Below, piece by piece: positions 44,661-54,618 of a stretch of DNA of 64,000 nt. Source of the DNA: Paraoerskovia sediminicola. GTDB lineage: Bacteria; Actinomycetota; Actinomycetes; Actinomycetales; Cellulomonadaceae. Numbering within the stretch: the stretch's first letter is position 1; each line of letters begins with the position of its first letter. The position numbers were made by a program, and so were the translations under genes. The stretch is from positions 2,976,001 to 3,040,000 of the forward strand of contig NZ_AP027729.1 in assembly GCF_030296575.1 (NCBI RefSeq), written 5' to 3'. The notes under the pieces are model-generated. The model searched no databases, had not been told where the DNA came from, and saw only the letters and a program-made list of their open reading frames with translations.

Positions 44661-44706
44661 CGTCCGCGCACCCGACCGGCCATCCGGCCCGTCGGGTGCG
44701 CGGACG
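44661..44706 (+). terminator. Strong hairpin between gap and pgk
   Basis: A perfect 16-base stem: CGTCCGCGCACCCGAC (44661-44676), 14-base loop, and its complement (44691-44706). Only about 30 bases separate it from the pgk start. It may be a terminator that partly stops transcription, or an mRNA-stability element after gap. Confidence 0.7.
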
Positions 44707-44739
44707 TTGTCATGTGACGACGACTTGGAGAAGAACAGC

Positions 44740-45939
44740 ATGAAGAACCTCGACGACCTGGGCGACCTGCGCGGCAAGCGCGTCCTCGTCCGCTCCGACT
44801 TCAACGTCCCGCTGGACGGCACGACGATCACCGACGACGGGCGCATCCGCGCCGCGCTGCCCACGCTCTCCCGGCTCGTCGCCGCGGGTGCGAAGGTCGT
44901 CGTCACCGCGCACCTCGGGCGCCCCAAGGGCACGCCCGACGCGAAGTACTCGCTCGCCCCGGTCGCGGCTCGTCTCGGTGAGCTCCTCGGTGCGAACGTC
45001 ACCCTCGCCGAGGACCTCGTCGGGGACTCGGCGCGCGCCACGGTCGCGGGTCTCGCGGACGGCGAGGTGGCGCTCCTCGAGAACGTGCGCTTCGACGCGC
45101 GCGAGACCTCGAAGGTGGAGGCGGAGCGTCAGGAGCTCGCGGGCGAGCTCGCGTCGCTCGCCGACGTCTTCGTCTCGGACGGGTTCGGTGTCGTCCACCG
45201 CAAGCAGGCGTCGGTCTACGACGTCGCGCAGATCCTGCCCGCCGCCTCCGGCGCGCTCGTGCTCAAGGAGGTCGACGCGCTCAGCCGCGCCACGACCGAC
45301 CCTGCCCGGCCCTACGTCGTCGTCCTCGGCGGCTCGAAGGTCTCCGACAAGCTCGGTGTCATCGCGAACCTCCTCGAGAAGGCCGACAAGGTCCTCGTCG
45401 GTGGAGGCATGGTCTTCACGTTCCTCGCCGCGCAGGGCCACTCCGTGGGCAGCTCGCTGCTCGAGGAGGACCAGATCGAGACCGTCAAGGGCTACCTCGC
45501 AACGGCGGCCGAGAAGGGCGTCGAGATCGTCCTCCCGACCGACATCGTGGCTGCGTCGGCCTTCGCGGCCGACGCCGACCACCAGGTCGTCGCGGCCGAC
45601 GCGATCCCTGACGGGACGATGGGCCTCGACATCGGTCCCGAGTCGGGTGCCGCCTTCGCGCAGATCATCACCGAGGCGAAGACCGTCGTCTGGAACGGCC
45701 CGATGGGCGTGTTCGAGTTCGACGCGTTCTCCGCCGGCACCCGGGCCGTGGCCCAGGGGCTCGTCGACTGCACTGCGGCCGGCGGCTTCTCGATCGTCGG
45801 TGGCGGCGACTCGGCCGCAGCCGTCCGGATCCTCGGGTTCGACGAGGCCGGCTTCAGCCACATCTCCACCGGTGGCGGCGCCAGCCTCGAGCTGCTCGAG
45901 GGCAAGGAGCTCCCGGGGCTCGCCGTCCTCGCGGACTGA
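44740..45939 (+). CDS. pgk: Phosphoglycerate kinase
   Basis: Makes ATP and 3-phosphoglycerate from 1,3-bisphosphoglycerate. The 399-residue two-domain protein has the substrate site [13 protein letters not shown] and TAHLGRPKG (N-terminal domain), and the nucleotide site [15 protein letters not shown] with WNGPMGVFE and [10 protein letters not shown] (C-terminal domain). The ATG at 44740 ([16 protein letters not shown]) has GGAG upstream. An in-frame GTG earlier would place the start inside the hairpin. It sits between two strong hairpins, which suggests its dose is tuned against gap and tpiA. Confidence 0.97.
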   Translation: MKNLDDLGDLRGKRVLVRSDFNVPLDGTTITDDGRIRAALPTLSRLVAAGAKVVVTAHLGRPKGTPDAKYSLAPVAARLGELLGANVTLAEDLVGDSARATVAGLADGEVALLENVRFDARETSKVEAERQELAGELASLADVFVSDGFGVVHRKQASVYDVAQILPAASGALVLKEVDALSRATTDPARPYVVVLGGSKVSDKLGVIANLLEKADKVLVGGGMVFTFLAAQGHSVGSSLLEEDQIETVKGYLATAAEKGVEIVLPTDIVAASAFAADADHQVVAADAIPDGTMGLDIGPESGAAFAQIITEAKTVVWNGPMGVFEFDAFSAGTRAVAQGLVDCTAAGGFSIVGGGDSAAAVRILGFDEAGFSHISTGGGASLELLEGKELPGLAVLAD

Positions 45940-45944
45940 CCCCC

Positions 45945-45979
45945 GGCCTGTGCCCGGCAGACCTCGCCGGGCACAGGCC
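45945..45979 (+). terminator. Hairpin between pgk and tpiA
   Basis: A perfect 14-base stem GGCCTGTGCCCGGC (45945-45958) with its complement at 45966-45979 and a seven-base loop (AGACCTC), starting five bases after the pgk stop. Confidence 0.75.
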
Positions 45980-46042
45980 ACCCGCACAGACCGAGGTCAC
46001 CGGCGACCCGCCGGGACCGACCGAATCGACGAAAGGCACATC

Positions 46043-46828
46043 GTGGCCGACCGCACCCCGCTGATGGCGGGCAACTGGAAGATGAACCTGGACCACCACC
46101 AGGCGATCTCGCTCGTGCAGAAGCTCGCCTGGACCCTCAAGGACGCGAAGCACGACTTCGCGGCCGTCGAGGTCGCGGTGCTCGCACCCTTCACCGACCT
46201 GCGCAGCGTCCAGACGCTGGTCGACGCGGACAAGCTGGAGCTCCGCTACGGCGCGCAGGATCTGTCCGCGCACGAGTCCGGCGCCTACACGGGCGAGATC
46301 TCCGGTGCGATGCTGGCGAAGCTGGGCGTGACGTACGTCGCCGTCGGCCACTCGGAGCGTCGTGAGTACCACGGCGAGGACGAGGCCGTCACCAAGGCGA
46401 AGGTCGCCGCAGCGTTCGCGCACGGCATCACCCCGATCCTCTGCGTCGGGGAGGGCCTCGACGTCCGCAAGGCCGGCGACCAGGTCTCGCACACGCTCGC
46501 CCAGGTCGACGGTGCGCTCGACGGGCTTCCCGCCGAGCAGGCGGCTCAGATCGTCATCGCGTACGAGCCCGTCTGGGCGATCGGCACCGGTGAGGTCGCG
46601 ACGCCCGAAGACGCTCAGGAGGTCTGCGGAGCGATCCGCGCCCGCCTCGCCGAGCTGTACGACGCCGAGCTGGCCGGTGGCGTCCGCGTGCTCTACGGGG
46701 GCTCGGTGAAGTCGGGCAACGTCGCGGCGATCATGGACAAGCCCGACGTCGACGGCGCGCTCGTCGGCGGCGCGAGCCTCGACCCGGAGGAGTTCGCGCG
46801 GATCGCAGGCTTCAGCGCCTCCGCCTGA
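46043..46828 (+). CDS. tpiA: Triosephosphate isomerase
   Basis: Interconverts dihydroxyacetone phosphate and glyceraldehyde 3-phosphate. The 261-residue TIM barrel has the N-terminal lysine MAGNWKMN, the catalytic histidine in [13 protein letters not shown], the catalytic glutamate in [12 protein letters not shown] and the phosphate loop YGGSVKSGN. The start is GTG 46043 ([10 protein letters not shown]) after GAAAGG. It is the third gene of the gap-pgk-tpiA set, 103 bases from pgk, and is followed after 163 bases by secG. All key residues are present. Confidence 0.97.
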   Translation: MADRTPLMAGNWKMNLDHHQAISLVQKLAWTLKDAKHDFAAVEVAVLAPFTDLRSVQTLVDADKLELRYGAQDLSAHESGAYTGEISGAMLAKLGVTYVAVGHSERREYHGEDEAVTKAKVAAAFAHGITPILCVGEGLDVRKAGDQVSHTLAQVDGALDGLPAEQAAQIVIAYEPVWAIGTGEVATPEDAQEVCGAIRARLAELYDAELAGGVRVLYGGSVKSGNVAAIMDKPDVDGALVGGASLDPEEFARIAGFSASA

Positions 46829-46859
46829 CGCCGCACGACCGTACGAACGCTGTACCGGG

Positions 46860-46903
46860 CCGCCCCGGGGACGCCATTCGAACGAGGTTGGCCCCCGGGG
46901 CGG
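46860..46903 (+). terminator. Hairpin between tpiA and secG
   Basis: CCGCCCCGGGG (46860-46870) and its complement CCCCGGGGCGG (46893-46903) enclose a 22-base loop. It lies in the 163-base spacer and may be the tpiA terminator. Confidence 0.55.
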
Positions 46904-46991
46904 TTCGTCGCCTACCCTGTCCCACGGGCCCGCAAGGGCTCGTCGCCCGGCCCGCGCCCGCGGGCCCCGAAACCCGAGGTCGTGTCTTCAA

Positions 46992-47234
46992 GTGGACGTG
47001 CTGCGCATCATCCTCCAGGTCCTGCTGGTCCTCACCAGCGGCTTCCTGATCCTTCTCGTGCTCCTGCACAAGGGCAAGGGCGGCGGGCTCTCGGACATGT
47101 TCGGAGGCGGCATCACCAGCGGTGCGGGCAGCTCGGGTGTCGCCGAGCGGAACCTGAACCGGATCACGATCGGCTTCGCCCTCACCTGGGGCGTCGTCAT
47201 CGTCCTTCTCGGACTCATCCAGAAGATCAGCTGA
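46992..47234 (+). CDS. secG: Preprotein translocase subunit SecG
   Basis: An 80-residue membrane protein of the SecYEG protein-export channel. It has two transmembrane segments (about residues 4-25, IILQVLLVLTSGFLILLVLL, and 58-77, ITIGFALTWGVVIVLLGL) with the conserved cytoplasmic loop HKGKGGGLSDMFGGG between them. The GTG at 46992 (MDVLRIILQV) is the only start that gives a complete first helix. secG after tpiA is conserved in actinobacteria. Confidence 0.95.
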   Translation: MDVLRIILQVLLVLTSGFLILLVLLHKGKGGGLSDMFGGGITSGAGSSGVAERNLNRITIGFALTWGVVIVLLGLIQKIS

Positions 47235-47331
47235 CGAGCGCGTGGGCCCCGACCCACGCAGCGGTGCTGACCGGCGACGGGGCCGGTGAGCGAGACCGCA
47301 CCCACGATCGACTACCAGGGGGAGCAGGACA

Positions 47332-47679
47332 GTGGCGTCAGGAAGTGCCATCCGTGGTTCGCGCATCGGCGCAGGGCCGCTCGGCGAGAGCGAGCGCGGC
47401 ATCGCCGCACCGCGTGTCCGCGTCACCTACTGGTGCGCCAACGGGCACGAGTCGACGCCCAGCTTCGCGGCCGGCGAGGACGTCGAGCTGCCGGAGACCT
47501 GGGACTGCACCCGCTGCGGCTACCCGGCAGGTCAGGACCGCGAGGCTCCGCCCGCGCCGGAGGCCTCCGTCCCGTTCAAGACCCACCTGGCGTACGTCAA
47601 GGAGCGGCGGTCCGACGAGGACGGCGAGGCTCTCCTCGACGAGGCCCTCGCTGCCCTCCGGGCGCGTCGCGGTCGCTGA
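47332..47679 (+). CDS. rbpA: RNA polymerase-binding protein RbpA
   Basis: RbpA is an actinobacteria-specific factor that binds RNA polymerase and the principal sigma factor and stabilises open promoter complexes. The 115-residue protein starts at GTG 47332 (MASGSAIRGSRIGAGPLGE) after GGGGAG. It has the central fold with VTYWCANGHES and WDCTRCGYPAGQ (zinc-type cysteines), the basic linker, and the sigma-interacting C-terminal helix (KTHLAYVKERRSDEDGEALL). It lies 97 bases after secG. Its stop codon region is repeated downstream. Confidence 0.95.
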   Translation: MASGSAIRGSRIGAGPLGESERGIAAPRVRVTYWCANGHESTPSFAAGEDVELPETWDCTRCGYPAGQDREAPPAPEASVPFKTHLAYVKERRSDEDGEALLDEALAALRARRGR

Positions 47680-47750
47680 ACCCGGCCGCTAGAACCAGCC
47701 GCTCTGAACCCGGCCGCCTCTCGGGCGCGCCGCGGGCGCTGAGGCCGCTC
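47672..47750 (+). repeat. Duplication of the rbpA stop-codon region
   Basis: CTGAACCCGGCCGC (47676-47689), which contains the rbpA stop, recurs exactly at 47704-47717, a period of 28 bases. A third, diverged copy of the preceding GGGCGCGTCGCGGTCGCTGA follows as GGGCGCGCCGCGGGCGCTGA at about 47723-47742. Confidence 0.8.
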
Positions 47751-47807
47751 GACCCACCCGCTTCGGGGCGCGCCGAGCCGCACACTCTTGCCTCATGGGC
47801 ACGCTGC

Positions 47808-47835
47808 GCCCGCTGGACCCAGCGGTCCGGCGGGC
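47808..47835. terminator. Hairpin between rbpA and pgl
   Basis: GCCCGCTGGACC (47808-47819), loop CAGC, then GGTCCGGCGGGC (47824-47835): a 12-base stem with one G-T pair, between convergent genes. Confidence 0.7.
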
Positions 47836-47844
47836 TGTGCCGTG

Positions 47845-48593
47845 TCAGGAAGGTGCAGCGCCCGCCGCGGCGGCGTCGAGCAGCCACAGCGTCCGGGACG
47901 TGCCCTTCGCGCCGCCGGCGGGAGCGTCCGAGACCGGGGCGTCCCCGAGGGCGGCACTGACGGCGTCCGCCTTCTCGGCGCCGGCCGCGACCACCCAGAC
48001 CTCGTGCGCCGAGCAGATCGCGTCGAAGGTCAGGGAGACACGTTCCGCGGGCGGCTTGGGGGAGCCGTGCACCCCGACGACGGCCGTGCCCATGACCCCG
48101 AGCGCTTCGTGGCCGGGGAACAGCGAGGCGACGTGGGCGTCGGGGCCCATGCCGAGCAGCAGGACGTCGAACGCCGGGACCTCGCTGCCGTCGCCGGCGT
48201 GACGGGCCAGCTCCGCGCGATAGGCGGACGCCGACTCCTCAGGTGTCGCGACGGCGTCCGACAGGGGGAGCATCGGGTGGACGTTCCCCTCGGGGAGGGG
48301 AGCGAGCCGAGCAGGGCGTCGCGTGCCTGCGTCTCGTTGCGGTCCGGGTCACCGTCCGGCAGGAAGCGCTCGTCGCCCCACCACAGGTGCACGGCCGACC
48401 AGTCGACGGCGGCGCGCACCGGGTCGGTGGCGACCTCCGCCAGCGTCTTGATCCCGACGGTGCCCCCGGTGAGGACGACGTGGACCGTCTCCCGTACCGA
48501 CTGGACGTCGAGGATCCGGGTCAGCAGGCGCGACGCGGCGGCTCTCGCGAGGACGTCGGCGTCCGGGTGGACGACGACGAAACGCTCCGACAT
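47845..48593 (-). CDS. pgl: 6-phosphogluconolactonase (frame break near 48297)
   Basis: Hydrolyses 6-phosphogluconolactone in the oxidative pentose phosphate route. About 249 residues after repair, of the NagB/DevB fold. The N-terminal part (MSERFVVVHPDADVLA, then VHVVLTGGTVGIKTL and VHLWWGDERFLPDGDPDRNE) and the C-terminal part (FDVLLLGMGPDAHVASLFPG, HEVWVVAAGAEKADAV) are in different frames. The join is at plus-strand 48292-48300 (GGGGAGGGG), where one extra G restores GSLPLPEGNVHPMLPL. The ATG at 48593 overlaps the opcA stop. It is the last gene of the tkt-tal-zwf-opcA-pgl operon. The break is probably a homopolymer undercall. Confidence 0.91.
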
Positions 48594-49504
48594 CAGGCGA
48601 CCTCGTGGAGGGCGTCGAGGAGGACCTCGCCGAACATCTCGTCGGGGTCCAGGCGCCGGAGCTCCTCGGCGAGGCACTCCTGCAGGCCGCGGATCGGCAG
48701 CGAGATGTGCCGCTCGGGCTTGCCCGGCTCCGAGAGGGTGGTCGTCTCGCCGTCGGGGCGGTCGATCACGATGGGTCCTCCACGGCGTTCCAGCACGACC
48801 CGCGTGATCCCGGGTGCACCGGGGGTGCTGCCGACGCTCGACGGGCACTGCAGCTGGTGTCCGAGCCACGCCGCCAGGAGCAGGACGGACGGGTGACCGG
48901 CCTGGCCCTCGACGCGGACCGAGGTCACCGAGTCATAGGGCGGCTGGTCGAGCGCCGCGGCGATGATGCCTCGCCACAGGGTGATGCGGGTCCAGGACAG
49001 GTCGGTGTCGCCCGGCACGTGGTGGTCGCGCAGGCGCTCGATCGCGGTGCGGGGCGCGGGCGCGTAGAGGGCGTCCGTGATGCGACGGTTCGCCATGCGA
49101 CCGACCCGGTCGGCGCCGGGGTTCGCCGGCGGGGTGCCCGGCCACCAGGCGACGATCGGCGCGTCGGGGAGCAGCAGCGGCATGACGAGCGTGTCCCCGT
49201 GGTCGCCCAGCTCGCCCGACGGTCGCAGGACGACGACCTCGCTCGCCCCGGCGTCGCCGCCGACCCGGATCTGCGCGTCGAGACCGGGGCCCTCGGACGT
49301 CGACGGCGCCAGGACGACGATGCGGCACGGGTGCTCCCGGCTCGCGTCGTTGGCCGCGGCCACCGCGTCCTCGAGCCCCTGGTCCTCGGTGATGATGACG
49401 AGCGTCAGCACCCGGCCCAGGGCCACGGCGCCGCCCTCGTCGCGCAGGTTCACCAGACGCTTGGCGACGTCGTTGGTGGTCGTCTGGGGCAGGTCGATGA
49501 TCAT
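48593..49504 (-). CDS. opcA: Glucose-6-phosphate dehydrogenase assembly protein OpcA
   Basis: OpcA is needed for full activity of glucose 6-phosphate dehydrogenase in actinobacteria and cyanobacteria. The 303-residue protein starts MIIDLPQTTTNDVAKRL and shows LTLVIITEDQ, HPCRIVVLAPS, EVVVLRPSGELGDHGDTLV, the well-conserved LLLPDAPIVAWWPGTPP, and SWTRITLWRGIIAAALDQPP. It lies directly after zwf (64-base spacer) and overlaps pgl. The context fits its role in assembling the enzyme encoded next door. No catalytic function of its own is expected. Confidence 0.95.
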   Translation of the reverse strand: MIIDLPQTTTNDVAKRLVNLRDEGGAVALGRVLTLVIITEDQGLEDAVAAANDASREHPCRIVVLAPSTSEGPGLDAQIRVGGDAGASEVVVLRPSGELGDHGDTLVMPLLLPDAPIVAWWPGTPPANPGADRVGRMANRRITDALYAPAPRTAIERLRDHHVPGDTDLSWTRITLWRGIIAAALDQPPYDSVTSVRVEGQAGHPSVLLLAAWLGHQLQCPSSVGSTPGAPGITRVVLERRGGPIVIDRPDGETTTLSEPGKPERHISLPIRGLQECLAEELRRLDPDEMFGEVLLDALHEVA

Positions 49505-49568
49505 CGGTCGGTCCTGTTCTGCGTGGGGGACGGCGCCGTGTGCGGGCGGACGACAGGGTTCGGGCGGG

Positions 49569-51109
49569 TCATGGTCGCCGCCAGGCGCGCCCGTCGCGCT
49601 CCATCATCTTCTCCGCGGACTCCGGGCCCCAGGTGCCCGCCCGGTACGGCTCCGGCTTGCCCGTGGCGGCCCAGTGGGCCGTGATGGGGTCGAGGATCTT
49701 CCAGGAGAGCTGGACCTCTTCGTGGCTCGGGAACAGTGGCGGGTCCCCGAGCAGGACGTCGAGGATGAGCCGCTCGTAGGCCTCGGGGGACGACTCGGTG
49801 AACGCGTGCCCGTAGCCGAAGTCCATCGTGACGTCGCGGACCTCCATCGCCGTGCCCGGGACCTTGGCGCCGAACCGGATCGTGACGCCCTCGTCCGGCT
49901 GCACCCGGATCACGAGGGCGTTCTTGCCGAGCTCGGACGTCGCGGACGACTCGAACGGCAGGTGCGGCGCGCGCTTGAAGACGACGGCGATCTCGGTCAC
50001 GCGGCGGCCGAGGCGCTTGCCGGTGCGCAGGTAGAACGGGACGCCGGCCCACCGCCGGTTGTCGATGTCGACCCGGATCGCGGCGTACGTCTCGGTCGTG
50101 GAGGCCTTGTCGAAGCCCTCCTCGTCCAGGTAGCCGACGACCTTCTCGCCGCCCTGCCAGCCCGACGCGTACTGCCCGCGGGCCGTGTGGTCGTCGAGGT
50201 TCTCCGGGAGCCGGACGGCGGAGAGCACCTTGATCTTCTCGGCGCGCAGCTGGCCCGCGTCGAAGGAGACGGGCTCCTCCATCGCCGTCAGGGCGAGGAG
50301 CTGCAGGAGGTGGTTCTGGATGACGTCGCGGGCGGCGCCGATGCCGTCGTAGTAGCCGGCGCGCCCCCGATGCCGATGTCCTCGGCCATCGTGATCTGGA
50401 CGTGGTCGACGTAGTTCGCGTTCCAGATCGGCTCGTAGAGCTGGTTCGCGAACCGCAGGGCGAGGAGGTTCTGGACCGTCTCCTTGCCCAGGTAGTGGTC
50501 GATGCGGAACACGGACTCGGGGTCGAACACCTCGGACACGACGTCGTTGAGCTCCTCGGCGCTCTCGAGGTCGTGACCGAAGGGCTTCTCGATGACGACC
50601 CGGCGCCACGCGTCGTCGGTCGACTCCGACAGCCCGGACTGGGAGAGCTGCTTGCACACCACCGGGAACGCCGACGGCGGCACGGACAGGTAGAACGCGT
50701 GGTTCCCGCCGGTGCCGCGCTCGGCGTCGAGGGTCTCCACGGTCTCGCGCAGCCGCTCGAACGCGTCGTCGTCCCCGAACTCGCCGCGGACGAAGCGGAT
50801 GCCCTCGCACAGCTGCTGCCAGGTGCCCTCGTGGAACGGGGTGCGGGCGTGCTCGCGCACGGAGTCGTGCACGATCTTCGCGAAGTCCTGGTCCTCCCAC
50901 TCGCGCCGCGCGAAGCCCGTGAGCGCGAAGCCCGGCGGCAGGAGCCCCCGGTTCGCCAGGTCGTACACCGCCGGCATGAGCTTCTTGCGTGCGAGGTCGC
51001 CGGTCACCCCGAAGATCACGAGGCCGCACGGGCCGGCGATCCTGGGCAGCCGCAGGTCCCGCGGGTCGCGGAGCGGGTTGGAGCCGGCGTTGATCTGGGC
51101 GGGTGTCAC
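49569..51109 (-). CDS. zwf: Glucose-6-phosphate 1-dehydrogenase (frame break near 50366)
   Basis: First enzyme of the oxidative pentose phosphate pathway, giving NADPH. About 513 residues after repair. The NADP loop is VIFGVTGDLARKKLMPAVYD. The active site RIDHYLGKETVQNLLALRF carries the catalytic histidine region and lysine. The C-terminal half has VPFYLRTGKRLGRRVTEIAV. The frame breaks at the plus-strand C5 run 50364-50368; one more base gives EDIGIGGRAGYYDGIGAARD. The start is GTG 51109 (MTPAQINAGSNPLRD). It lies between tal and opcA. Both halves are fully conserved, so I take the break to be a base undercall. Confidence 0.94.
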
Positions 51110-51155
51110 CGAGGGGTCTCCGATCGGAGGGCGGGCGGGGCGAGCGGGATGGCGG

Positions 51156-52286
51156 TCAGGAGTCCTTCGCGGCGGAGAGACCGTCGTCGATGGTGCTCAG
51201 GAGGTCGGTCCAGGCGTCCTCGAACTTCGCGACGCCCTCGTCCTCGAGCTGCTGGGTGATCTCGGCGAGCGAGATGTCGAGCTGCTCGATCGTCTGCAGG
51301 ACGGAGCGCGCCTCGTCGTAGGCGCCCGTCACGGTGTCGCCGTCCACGGTGCCGTGGTCGGCGAAGGCCTCGAGCGTCGCCTCGGGCATCGTGTTGACGA
51401 CGCCGGACGTGACCAGCCCGGTGACGTACAGGGTGTCCGGGTAGTCGGGGTCCTTGACCCCGGTGGAGGCCCAGAGGGGCCGCTGCGGGATCGCGCCCGC
51501 CTCGGCGAGAGCCGTCCAGCGGTCGGAGGAGAAGACCTCCTCGTAAGCCTCGAACGCGAGCTGGGCGTTGGCGACGGCCGCGCGTCCCCGCAGGGCGAGC
51601 GCCGCATCGCTGCCGACCTCCTCGAGCGCCGCGTCGACGGCCGAGTCGACGCGCGAGACGAAGAACGAGGCGACGCTGGCGAGACGGCTCAGGTCGTGTC
51701 CGGCGTCGCGGGCGGCCTCCACCCCGGCGAGGAACGCGTCCATCACCGCCCGGTAGCGCTCGAGCGAGAAGATCAGCGTCACGTTCACGCTGATGCCCTG
51801 CGCGAGGGTCCGCGTGATCGCGTCGAGGCCCTCGACCGTCGCCGGGATCTTGATCAGGACGTTCGGCCGGTCGACGGTCCGCCACAGGCGCTCGGCGGTC
51901 TCGACCGTCTTCTCGGTGTCGTGCGCGAGCCGCGGGTCGACCTCGATGGAGACCCGGCCGTCGACGCCGTCGGTCGCGTCGTACGCCGGGCGAAGGACGT
52001 CGGCGGCCTCCCGGACGTCGTCGGTGGTGATCGTCTCGACCGCGGCGTCCAGGCCGGCACCGGAGCCGGCGAGCTCGCGGAGCTGCTCGTCGTAGGCGTC
52101 TCCCTGGGCCAGGGCCTTGGCGAAGATGCTCGGGTTCGTGGTGACGCCGACCACGTCACGGCTGCCCATGAGCTCGGCGAGGTTGCCGGTGCGCAGCCGC
52201 TCGCGCGAGAGGTCGTCCAGCCAGATCGAGACCCCGGCCGCGCTGAGCTCTGCGGTCGGACGGTCGGAGGCGGTTCCGTCGGTCAT
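51156..52286 (-). CDS. tal: Transaldolase
   Basis: Moves a three-carbon unit between sedoheptulose 7-phosphate and glyceraldehyde 3-phosphate. The 376-residue TIM barrel begins [18 protein letters not shown] and has [14 protein letters not shown], the Schiff-base lysine in [11 protein letters not shown], and [17 protein letters not shown]. The size is that of the actinobacterial subfamily (about 370). Two adjacent ATGs exist (52289 and 52286), and I prefer the second, which has better spacing from AGAGGA. The 166-base spacer from tkt holds alternative hairpins and octamer repeats. Confidence 0.95.
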   Translation of the reverse strand: MTDGTASDRPTAELSAAGVSIWLDDLSRERLRTGNLAELMGSRDVVGVTTNPSIFAKALAQGDAYDEQLRELAGSGAGLDAAVETITTDDVREAADVLRPAYDATDGVDGRVSIEVDPRLAHDTEKTVETAERLWRTVDRPNVLIKIPATVEGLDAITRTLAQGISVNVTLIFSLERYRAVMDAFLAGVEAARDAGHDLSRLASVASFFVSRVDSAVDAALEEVGSDAALALRGRAAVANAQLAFEAYEEVFSSDRWTALAEAGAIPQRPLWASTGVKDPDYPDTLYVTGLVTSGVVNTMPEATLEAFADHGTVDGDTVTGAYDEARSVLQTIEQLDISLAEITQQLEDEGVAKFEDAWTDLLSTIDDGLSAAKDS

Positions 52287-52314
52287 CATCGTCCTCTCGT
52301 CGTGGTGCTCTGCT

Positions 52315-52366
52315 GTCCTGCGATCGTGCGATTCGTCCTGCGGTCCTGCGGTCCTGCGGTCCTGCT
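52315..52366. repeat. GTCCTGCG octamer repeats in the tkt-tal spacer
   Basis: GTCCTGCG occurs at 52315-52322, then three times head to tail at 52335-52342, 52343-52350 and 52351-52358, followed by GTCCTGCT to 52366. The same octamer array occurs in the hmgR-hmgS spacer. Confidence 0.85.
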
Positions 52367-52383
52367 GCTCTGCGGCTCGTCGC

Positions 52384-52438
52384 GTGGTCCGGGACGAGCG
52401 TCCCACCGGCCCGGACCACGAAGGGCCCGGGCCGGTGG
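52384..52438 (-). terminator. Two mutually exclusive hairpins between tkt and tal
   Basis: Hairpin A: CCACCGGCCCGG (52403-52414) with its complement at 52427-52438, a perfect 12-base stem. Hairpin B: GTGGTCCGGG (52384-52393) with its complement at 52410-52419, a perfect 10-base stem. They share 52410-52414, so only one can form. A is transcribed first after tkt. It may be a terminator with B as an antiterminator, or simply a terminator. Confidence 0.65.
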
Positions 52439-52452
52439 TCGTGCGGTCGCGC

Positions 52453-54618
52453 CTACTTCTGGTCGCCGGTCCCGCCCTCGGTGGCCCGCGGGCCACCGCC
52501 CGGAGCGACGTCGCCGCCGGCGACGGCAGCGATCGATTCCCGCGCGGCCGACGCCACGGCCTCGGCGGTGAACCCGAACTCGCGGAACAGGACCTTGGCG
52601 TCGGCCGAGGCGCCGTAGTGCTCGAGGCTCACGACACGACCGGCGTCGCCCACGATGTCGTGCCAGCCCTGCGCGACGCCGGCCTCGACCGACACGCGGG
52701 CCCGCACGGCGGCGGGCAGCACCGACTCGCGGTAGTCGGCGTCCTGCTTGTCGAACCACTCGCGGCACGGCATCGACACGACCCTGGCCGAGACGCCGTC
52801 GGCGGCGAGCTGCTCGCGCGCCTCGACGGCGAGCTGGACCTCGGAGCCGGTGCCGACGAGCACGACGTCCGGCGTGCCCTCGGTGTCGGCGAGGACGTAG
52901 GCGCCGCGCGCCACGCCGGAGGCCGGGGCGAACCCGCCCTCACCGCGGTCGAACGTCGGGACGCCCTGCCGCGTCAGGATGATGCCGGCGGGGTTCGAGG
53001 TGTTCTCGAGCACCGTGCGCCACGCCCAGGTGGTCTCGTTGGCGTCCGCGGGGCGCACGACGTCGAGGCCGGGAATCGCACGCAGCGACGCGAGGTGCTC
53101 GACCGGCTGGTGGGTGGGGCCGTCCTCGCCGAGACCGACGGAGTCGTGGGTCCAGACGAACGTCGACGGGATCTCCATCAGCGCGGCGAGACGGACGGCC
53201 GCGCGCATGTAGTCGGCGAACTGGAGGAACGTGCCGCCGTAGGGACGCGTGAGCCCGTGCAGCACGATCCCGTTGAGGATCGAGCCCATGCCGTGCTCGC
53301 GGATGCCGAAGTGCAGGGTGCGCCCGTAGGGGTTGCCCGGGAACTTCTTCGTGGCGTGCTCGAACGGGATGAACGACGGCTCGCCGTCCATCGTCGTGTT
53401 GTTCGAGCCGGCGAGGTCGGCGGAGCCGCCCCACAGCTCCGGGAGCACGCCGGCGAGGGCAGAGAGCACCTTGCCGGACGCCGCACGGGTCGCGAGGCCC
53501 TTGCCGGGCTCGAACTCGGGGAGCGCGTCGGTCCAGCCCTCGGGGAGCTCGTGGGCGCGCAGCCGCTCGAGGAGCGCCGCGCCGTCGGGGTTCGCGGTCT
53601 TCCAGGCGGTGAAGGCGGTCTCCCACGCCTCACGCTCGGTCGACTGGCGGTCTGCGACGGCACGCGTGTGCTCGAGCACCTCGTCGCGGATCTCGAACGA
53701 CTTCTCGGGGTCGAGCCCGAGCGCGACCTTGAGGCCGGCGACCTCGTCGGCGCCCATCGCCGACCCGTGGATCCCGCCGGTGTTCTGCTTCGTGGGGGAG
53801 GGGTAGCCGATGATGGTGCGCAGGTCGATGATCGACGGGCGGTTCGTCTCGGCCTTCGCGGCGTCGAGCGCTGCGGCCAGCGCGTCGAGGTCCTCGTCGT
53901 ACCCGGTGCCGTCCGCGGTCCAGTCGACCTTCTGGGTGTGCCACCCGTAGGCCTCGTAGCGGGCCATGACGTCCTCGGTGAACGCGATGTCCGTGTCGTC
54001 CTCGATGGAGATCTTGTTGTCGTCCCAGATGACCACGAGGTTGCCGAGCTGGTGGTGGCCGGCGAGCGAGGACGCCTCGGAGGTCACGCCCTCCTGGAGG
54101 TCGCCGTCCGACGCGATCACGTACACGTGGTGGTCGAACGGGCTCGTGCCGGGGGCGGCGTCGGGGTCGAGCAGCCCGCGCTCGCGCCGGGCGGCCATGG
54201 CCATCCCGACGGACGACGCGAGCCCCTGGCCGAGCGGACCGGTGGTGATCTCGACGCCCCGGGTGTGGCGGAACTCGGGGTGGCCCGGGGTCTTGGAGCC
54301 CCAGGTGCGCAGGGCCGCGATGTCGTCCATCTCGAGGCCGTAGCCGGCGAGGAAGAGCTGGAGGTAGATCGTCAGGGACGAGTGGCCGCAGGAGAGCACG
54401 AACCGGTCGCGGCCGATCCACTGGTCGTCTGCAGGGTCGTGCCGCATCGTCTTCTGGAACAGCAGGTACGCGGCGGGTGCGAGCGAGATCGCCGTGCCCG
54501 GGTGCCCGTTGCCCACCTTCTCGACCGCGTCTGCGGCGAGCGCCTTGATGCTGCGCACGGCCTCGTCGTCGAGAGCGGACCAATCCAGTGGCGAGATCGC
54601 CGGGTCGAACGTGTTCAC
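52453..54618 (-). CDS. tkt: Transketolase
   Basis: Thiamine-diphosphate enzyme that moves two-carbon units in the pentose phosphate pathway. The 721-residue protein starts at GTG 54618 ([20 protein letters not shown]) after AGG. Domains in order: ThDP/pyrophosphate domain ([52 protein letters not shown]), pyrimidine domain ([20 protein letters not shown]) and the C-terminal domain. It is the first gene of the tkt-tal-zwf-opcA-pgl operon and divergent from ctaB. The C-terminal tail is Gly-rich ([17 protein letters not shown]). No anomalies. Confidence 0.97.
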   Translation of the reverse strand: MNTFDPAISPLDWSALDDEAVRSIKALAADAVEKVGNGHPGTAISLAPAAYLLFQKTMRHDPADDQWIGRDRFVLSCGHSSLTIYLQLFLAGYGLEMDDIAALRTWGSKTPGHPEFRHTRGVEITTGPLGQGLASSVGMAMAARRERGLLDPDAAPGTSPFDHHVYVIASDGDLQEGVTSEASSLAGHHQLGNLVVIWDDNKISIEDDTDIAFTEDVMARYEAYGWHTQKVDWTADGTGYDEDLDALAAALDAAKAETNRPSIIDLRTIIGYPSPTKQNTGGIHGSAMGADEVAGLKVALGLDPEKSFEIRDEVLEHTRAVADRQSTEREAWETAFTAWKTANPDGAALLERLRAHELPEGWTDALPEFEPGKGLATRAASGKVLSALAGVLPELWGGSADLAGSNNTTMDGEPSFIPFEHATKKFPGNPYGRTLHFGIREHGMGSILNGIVLHGLTRPYGGTFLQFADYMRAAVRLAALMEIPSTFVWTHDSVGLGEDGPTHQPVEHLASLRAIPGLDVVRPADANETTWAWRTVLENTSNPAGIILTRQGVPTFDRGEGGFAPASGVARGAYVLADTEGTPDVVLVGTGSEVQLAVEAREQLAADGVSARVVSMPCREWFDKQDADYRESVLPAAVRARVSVEAGVAQGWHDIVGDAGRVVSLEHYGASADAKVLFREFGFTAEAVASAARESIAAVAGGDVAPGGGPRATEGGTGDQK

